The notes below the pieces were generated by a model. It had not been told where the DNA came from, ran no database searches, and worked only from the letters and a program-made list of their open reading frames with translations. Source: Leeuwenhoekiella marinoflava DSM 3653 (lineage in GTDB: Bacteria; Bacteroidota; Bacteroidia; Flavobacteriales; Flavobacteriaceae). Taken from it: DNA of 64,000 nt. Positions 59,354-64,000 of the stretch are shown piece by piece; positions within the stretch are counted from its first letter, which is position 1; the number at the start of each line of letters is the position of its first letter. The position numbers were made by a program, and so were the translations under genes. The stretch covers positions 124,001 through 188,000 of the forward strand of contig NZ_FQUN01000010.1 in the NCBI RefSeq assembly GCF_900129005.1, written 5' to 3'.

Positions 59354-59447
59354 TCTTAAAATTTGTCAAAAATAGCCTTTTCAGAAAACTACAAAAGCTC
59401 CTTTGATCAAATAACATAAAGGCAACATTTATGTAAACATTATTTAA

Positions 59448-59463
59448 TTGAACGATTGGTCAA
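59448..59463. promoter_or_regulatory. Candidate TetR operator
   Basis: TTGAACGATTGGTCAA is an imperfect palindrome (12 of 16 positions symmetric), of the type bound by many TetR regulators. It lies between the TetR gene and the phosphodiesterase gene, upstream of the -7 box at 59482-59489. Confidence 0.45.
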
Positions 59464-59481
59464 TCTATTTTTTAATCCAGC

Positions 59482-59489
59482 TACTTTTG
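59482..59489 (+). promoter_or_regulatory. -7 box TACTTTTG for the phosphodiesterase-SusC operon
   Basis: TACTTTTG matches TAnnTTTG and lies 21 bases before the ATG at 59511. The nearest TTG (59456-59458) is 23 bases upstream, slightly more than the usual 19. Confidence 0.45.
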
Positions 59490-59510
59490 GATCAACAAAA
59501 AAAGAAGATT

Positions 59511-60767
59511 ATGCGTTTTACTACATCCTTTTTCTACATGCTGATGTGTAGCTGCTCGTTACAACTCACCGCGCAACAACTAACCACAGAACCCGCTCCT
59601 GAGCAAAAAGTTGTTTTTATCATCGTTGATGGTATAGCAAATGATATGCTTAAAAATACAGAAACGCCACAGCTAGATGCTATTGCCCAAGACGGTGGGT
59701 ATACTGAGGCTTATGTAGGCGGTGAGAAAGAGGGATACTCTAAAACCCCTACCATTTCTGCTGTAGGCTATAACAGTTTACTTACTGGAGTATGGGCGAA
59801 TAAACATAATGTATGGGGCAACAGTATTAAAGATCCCAATTACAACTACCCTACTATTTTTAGACTCTTTAAAGATGTATATCCTAATAAGAGTACAGCT
59901 ATTTTCTCTACCTGGTTAGACAACCGCACCAAACTTATAGGGACGGGATTACCGCAAACTCAGCATGTTGAGGTAGATTATGCTTTTGACGGGTTTGAGC
60001 TAGATACCATCCGTTTTCCTCACGATCCTATGCGGGATTATATCAAAAATATTGATGCGCTAGTCGCAACAGAAGCCAGTGCTTATATCAAAAGCAATGC
60101 ACCCTACCTTTCCTGGGTATATCTGGAATACTCTGACGATATGGGGCACGGATATGGCGACAGTCCGCAGCTTACCCAAGCCATTAAGTATGAAGACAGC
60201 TTGATTGGTAAAATCTACGATGCCGTAAAATACCGGGAACAAAACCATAACGAAGACTGGTTAATGGTGGTTACTACAGACCACGGGAGAAGTGCTCACG
60301 ACGGAAAGGGACACGGGGGGCAATCTGATCGGGAACGTGCTACCTGGATTGTTACCAACAGTAAAGCAACCAATAGCTACTTCAAAAATGAAACTCCGGC
60401 TATTGTAGATATTCTACCTACCCTAACAAGTTTCCTAGACATACCGGTTGCTGATGCCACACGTGCTGAGTGGGACGGCGTATCGCTCATTGATCCTGTT
60501 GACCTAACCAACCCCACAGCCACTCTAAAAGGAGATACGTTGGTCATTACCTGGGAGAACCTCACAAACCCAAATACCGAAGTAAGCCTTTTGGGCAGTA
60601 AATCCAATGCGTTTAAAACAGGAGGAACAGATGCCTATTCAAAATTAGGTACCACAACTACAGGAGCTGAATCTTATGAAATTAGTCTTGAAAAATCCGA
60701 TCAGGCTCCGGTTAAAATTCTAATTCAAACCCGGCATACTACCCGTAATGTGTGGGTTACCCAATAA
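59511..60767 (+). CDS. Alkaline phosphatase/nucleotide pyrophosphatase-fold enzyme
   Basis: A 418-residue secreted enzyme (signal peptide to about residue 22, CSLQLTAQ) of the phosphodiesterase/nucleotide pyrophosphatase branch of the alkaline phosphatase superfamily. Metal ligands and nucleophile are visible: FIIVDGIAND (Asp), TPTISAVGYNSLLTG (Thr nucleophile), EYSDDMGHGYG (Asp, His), VTTDHGRSAHDGKGHGG (Asp, His, His). The final 80 residues are a beta domain. I take the ATG at 59511; the frame is open upstream to 59448 within the candidate operator. It is 38 bases before a susC gene and probably releases phosphate or cleaves a phosphodiester of the imported ligand. Confidence 0.88.
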   Translation: MRFTTSFFYMLMCSCSLQLTAQQLTTEPAPEQKVVFIIVDGIANDMLKNTETPQLDAIAQDGGYTEAYVGGEKEGYSKTPTISAVGYNSLLTGVWANKHNVWGNSIKDPNYNYPTIFRLFKDVYPNKSTAIFSTWLDNRTKLIGTGLPQTQHVEVDYAFDGFELDTIRFPHDPMRDYIKNIDALVATEASAYIKSNAPYLSWVYLEYSDDMGHGYGDSPQLTQAIKYEDSLIGKIYDAVKYREQNHNEDWLMVVTTDHGRSAHDGKGHGGQSDRERATWIVTNSKATNSYFKNETPAIVDILPTLTSFLDIPVADATRAEWDGVSLIDPVDLTNPTATLKGDTLVITWENLTNPNTEVSLLGSKSNAFKTGGTDAYSKLGTTTTGAESYEISLEKSDQAPVKILIQTRHTTRNVWVTQ

Positions 60768-60805
60768 CATTAAAATTAAAAAAAACAATCAAACCTTAGC
60801 TAAAT

Positions 60806-63800
60806 ATGAATAAACTACTAAACCTTTTTGTTCTTTTACTTGCTTTTGCAGGCTTTGCGCAGCAAGAAGTAAGCGGAACTGTAAAAGACCCCAACAACGT
60901 GCCTCTGGGCGGTGTTACGGTTATGATTCCTAATACCTCTAGAGGAACAGTGACTGATTTTGACGGTAACTTTACGATTGAAGCTACTAAGGGTGAGATC
61001 CTGCAATTTTCTTATGTGGGTTTTACTAAACAAAACATCACCGTCAGCAATCAGACTAATCTTGAAGTGATCATGGCTGAAGATGCGCAAGCCCTAGATG
61101 CCGTGGTTGTAACTGCTTTAGGTATAAAAAAAGAAGTAAAAGCTTTAGGTTATGCCGTACAGGAAGTAGCGGGTGAAAATCTTGAAAAAGCAAAAGAGCC
61201 CAACTTTATAAACCAACTTTCAGGACGTGTAGCCGGATTGAATATTAAGAACTCTACAGACCTGTTTCAAAATCCTGCTATTCAATTGAGGGGAGCTACC
61301 CCACTTCTGGTGATAGACGGTATCCCAGATCGTACCCTGGATATTTGGAAAGTGAATTCAGACGATATTGAAAGTCTTAGTGTGCTAAAAGGGGCTACTG
61401 CATCTGCACTGTATGGTTCTGTAGGGCGTAACGGGGCTATAATGATTACCACAAAACGGGGAAAGAAAGGAAAACTTAGCGTAACCTTTAACAACTCGAC
61501 GCAGTTTCAAACCGACTTCATTCGGGTACCTGATGTACAGACCACTTATGGTAACGGTAATCGTGGAGTTTATGCTTATGTAGACGGTAGCGGTTCGGGT
61601 ACGGAAGGTGGCGGATGGATCTGGGGACCCCGCTTAGATCAAGCTGACCCTACTACTCCCAGCGGATTTTTTGAAACCACCCAATACAACAGTCCAATTG
61701 ATCCCGACACCGGGGAGTTAATTCCTATAGCCTATACGTCTCGTGGAAAAGACAACATCAAAAACTTTTTTGATACCGGAATCATTCAGTCTAATAACGT
61801 AAGTGTAGGATGGGGAAATGACAAAGCAGATGTGCGGATGTCACTTTCTAACAATTATCAAAAAGGAATTGTACCAAACACCGATTTAAAAAATACATCA
61901 TTCAATCTAGCAGGAACCATTAGACCATCTGACAAGCTTACGATAAATGGAACCCTCACCTACAACAAACAGTTTACCAGTAATTTCCCTGAAGTAGGGT
62001 ATGGTCCTACAAATTACCTATACAACCTTATTTTATGGACGGGTACTGATGTTGACGTTCGGGACCTTAAAAACTATTGGAGAGAAGGACAAGAAGGCAT
62101 ACAACAGCGCCACTTCAATATTTCGTATTACAACAATCCGTATTTTCAGGCCTATGAATACAAACGAGGCTACAACAAAACCAATGTGTACGGGAATGCT
62201 TCGTTTAACTACGAGGTTACTGACGAGTTAAGCCTGAGAGGGCGTACCGGGATTAATGAATACAGCTTATACCGGGATTACAAAGAACCGAAGAGTTATA
62301 TAGGCTACGGCGCAAAATCCCGAGGAAACTTCTCTATTGCCCAAACCAATTACTTTGATATTACCTCAGATCTTGCGCTGCATTTCGAAAAGAAAATCAC
62401 TGACAATTTCGGGATTACTGCGGAAGGTGCTTACGTAAACTACTACCGCAATTCTAAAAATACGACCCAGGCTACAGATGGGTTAAATCTTCCGGGCTTT
62501 TACAATTTGGCAAATAATGCCGGGGCTACCCTTTTGGGAACAAACCGTGAAGAGAAAGAAACCATCAATAGTTTTTACGGTTTTGTAGACTTAGAATTCT
62601 ACAATGCTTTTTACCTGTCGCTCACCGGGCGTAATGACAAGGTTTCTACACTTCCTGATGGCAACAACTCCTTCTTCTACCCTTCTGCTTCGGCATCTGT
62701 GGTATTGAGCAGTTTGTTTGATATGCCAGACTGGGTAAGCTTTGCTAAACTACGGGGTTCCTGGTCACGGGTCTCTGAAGGTAAAATAAAAGTTCCTAAT
62801 GATAAAATAGATAACGATCCTTACAATCATATTTTAGCCTATGAAAAAGGAACCACCTGGGACGGAACTCCGGCTACCTACTTTGGAGACAACCTGTTAG
62901 CCGCTAATCTAGAACCGGAAACTTCTGACACTTGGGAAGTTGGGGCTAATTTTAGAGTACTCAATAATCGCTTAGGATTTGATCTGGCCTATTATCAGGC
63001 AAGAGATTACAACAAACTCATTTACAGCCCTATTTCTGATGCTTCCGGATACAGCAGTATTCTTTTAAATGGAAATGAATTTGAACGAAAGGGAGTTGAG
63101 CTTACGCTAGATGCTACCCCCATCAAAACAAATAACTTCAGCTGGAATACTCAAGTAAACCTAAGTCACTACCGCAGGTATCAAAAAGCTATTTATGGGG
63201 ATCGTGAGCAAACGGAAGGCTTTCTTCGGGTAGGTGACCGCACCGATAAAATCTATACCGGTATTTACCAGACAAACGCTGACGGAGCAGTTATTTTTGA
63301 AAACGGGCTCCCGGTAAATGATCCTTACGATCGCTTTATAGGCTATGACGAACCCGATTTAACCTACGGAATTTCAAATCAGTTAAAATACAAGAACATT
63401 ACACTCTCGTTTCTATTTGATGGTCGCCTGGGCGGATTGATGTATTCGACTACTAACCAGAAAATGTGGTGGGGCGGTACTTCGAAAGGAACCGTGAATC
63501 AGTTTAGAGACGATGCGAATAATGGTGAAAACACCTATATAGGTGAGGGTGTTGTGGTAACCGGTGGTACGGTGAGCTATGATGTAAACGGTGCTATTGT
63601 CGAAGATACGCGCACCTACGCTCCTAATGATGTTCCGGTAAACTACATCAGTTTTATGCAAACTACCAGTAATAATCAAAACAGCAATTATCATTATTAC
63701 AAGGAGACCTTCATCAAGTTACGGGAACTTACGCTGACCTATCAGTTTACAGACAACGTATTAAAACATACTCCGTTTAAAGCCTTAGACGTATCTCTGG

Positions 63801-63919
63801 TTGGACGTAATTTAGGGTTGGCTTCTAAGATTCCTAATGTAGATCCAGACTCTGGAGTAGATAATCTTCACGCTCCTTCTACCCGTAATATTGGTTTCAA
63901 CATCAATGCTAAATTCTAA
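60806..63919 (+). CDS. SusC/RagA-family TonB-dependent receptor, complete
   Basis: A 1037-residue outer-membrane receptor with signal peptide (to about 18, AFAGFAQ), carboxypeptidase-like domain (about 20-95, VSGTVKDPNNVPLGGVTV), TonB box region (VVVTALGIKKE), plug (about 115-225, NQLSGRVAGLNI and LLVIDGIPDR) and barrel ending in Phe (GFNINAKF). No STN domain is present, so it does not signal through FecR. The gene is between the phosphodiesterase and a susD-like lipoprotein. Confidence 0.95.
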   Translation: MNKLLNLFVLLLAFAGFAQQEVSGTVKDPNNVPLGGVTVMIPNTSRGTVTDFDGNFTIEATKGEILQFSYVGFTKQNITVSNQTNLEVIMAEDAQALDAVVVTALGIKKEVKALGYAVQEVAGENLEKAKEPNFINQLSGRVAGLNIKNSTDLFQNPAIQLRGATPLLVIDGIPDRTLDIWKVNSDDIESLSVLKGATASALYGSVGRNGAIMITTKRGKKGKLSVTFNNSTQFQTDFIRVPDVQTTYGNGNRGVYAYVDGSGSGTEGGGWIWGPRLDQADPTTPSGFFETTQYNSPIDPDTGELIPIAYTSRGKDNIKNFFDTGIIQSNNVSVGWGNDKADVRMSLSNNYQKGIVPNTDLKNTSFNLAGTIRPSDKLTINGTLTYNKQFTSNFPEVGYGPTNYLYNLILWTGTDVDVRDLKNYWREGQEGIQQRHFNISYYNNPYFQAYEYKRGYNKTNVYGNASFNYEVTDELSLRGRTGINEYSLYRDYKEPKSYIGYGAKSRGNFSIAQTNYFDITSDLALHFEKKITDNFGITAEGAYVNYYRNSKNTTQATDGLNLPGFYNLANNAGATLLGTNREEKETINSFYGFVDLEFYNAFYLSLTGRNDKVSTLPDGNNSFFYPSASASVVLSSLFDMPDWVSFAKLRGSWSRVSEGKIKVPNDKIDNDPYNHILAYEKGTTWDGTPATYFGDNLLAANLEPETSDTWEVGANFRVLNNRLGFDLAYYQARDYNKLIYSPISDASGYSSILLNGNEFERKGVELTLDATPIKTNNFSWNTQVNLSHYRRYQKAIYGDREQTEGFLRVGDRTDKIYTGIYQTNADGAVIFENGLPVNDPYDRFIGYDEPDLTYGISNQLKYKNITLSFLFDGRLGGLMYSTTNQKMWWGGTSKGTVNQFRDDANNGENTYIGEGVVVTGGTVSYDVNGAIVEDTRTYAPNDVPVNYISFMQTTSNNQNSNYHYYKETFIKLRELTLTYQFTDNVLKHTPFKALDVSLVGRNLGLASKIPNVDPDSGVDNLHAPSTRNIGFNINAKF

Positions 63920-63938
63920 TTTTAAAAAGTTTACCAAG

Positions 63939-64000
63939 ATGAAAAAATATATACTTATTCTTTCTTTGACGCTATTAGCCGGTTGCTCTAAAGTTGAAGA
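63939..64000 (+). CDS. Start of the partner lipoprotein (SusD expected)
   Basis: From ATG at 63939, 20 codons read MKKYILILSLTLLAGCSKVE, a lipoprotein signal with lipobox LAGC. It begins 19 bases after the susC stop, the usual position of susD. The window ends here. Confidence 0.75.
   Translation, partial: MKKYILILSLTLLAGCSKVE

Overview
The window looks like a chromosome segment of a member of Bacteroidota, most likely a marine flavobacterium. It carries four SusC/SusD-type receptor loci or parts of them, ECF sigma/FecR signalling with an STN-domain receptor, DUF6266, DUF4625 and DUF4407 proteins, and promoter boxes of the Bacteroidota type (TAnnTTTG). I see no rRNA, tRNA, CRISPR array or intact insertion sequence.

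Layout. 1-4758: the end of a SusC gene, its SusD, a terminator, and a secreted YdcF/DUF218-like protein. 4768-14010 (minus strand): one unit of ECF sigma factor, FecR, STN-type SusC, SusD, a lipoprotein and a di-heme cytochrome c peroxidase. 14190-16140, 18372-19590 and 51842-53270: three arrays of palindromic dispersed repeats. Between the first two lies a HipA_2-like/DUF3037 pair. 19592-24927: HEPN-like protein, small HTH proteins, DUF6266 protein, methyltransferase, YegP-like protein and a broken second methyltransferase copy. 25019-46120: about 21 kb of genes all on the minus strand. It holds a type I restriction-modification operon (hsdM, hsdS, hsdR) with mcrB and mcrC inserted between hsdS and hsdR, a YgjP-type metallopeptidase, a PD-(D/E)XK protein, a glycine-rich membrane protein, two paralogous helical-repeat/nuclease-fold proteins, and a six-gene membrane operon with two DUF4407-type proteins and a transglutaminase-fold protein. 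46279-51837: an outer-membrane-type protein, a hydrolase/ECF sigma/membrane protein operon, and an FAD monooxygenase fused to a DnaJ-like zinc motif. 53287-58268: a probable zinc-uptake locus (two DUF4625 lipoproteins, a TonB-dependent receptor, a small Cys/His protein) divergent from a Fur/Zur-family regulator, with overlapping palindromes and promoter boxes between them. 58511-64000: a small membrane protein, a TetR regulator, a phosphodiesterase-like enzyme, a complete SusC and the start of its SusD.

How it fits together. The outer parts are nutrient uptake: receptors import a ligand, lipoproteins capture it, and sigma/anti-sigma, Fur-family or TetR regulators control them. The middle is a defence island that reads as a restriction core followed upstream by unassigned membrane and nuclease genes. 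The strongest candidates for something undescribed are the six-gene DUF4407/transglutaminase operon (40817-46120), the paired PD-(D/E)XK paralogues of which one has lost its acidic catalytic residue, and the repeat arrays, whose hairpin arms differ between copies by paired, compensating changes.
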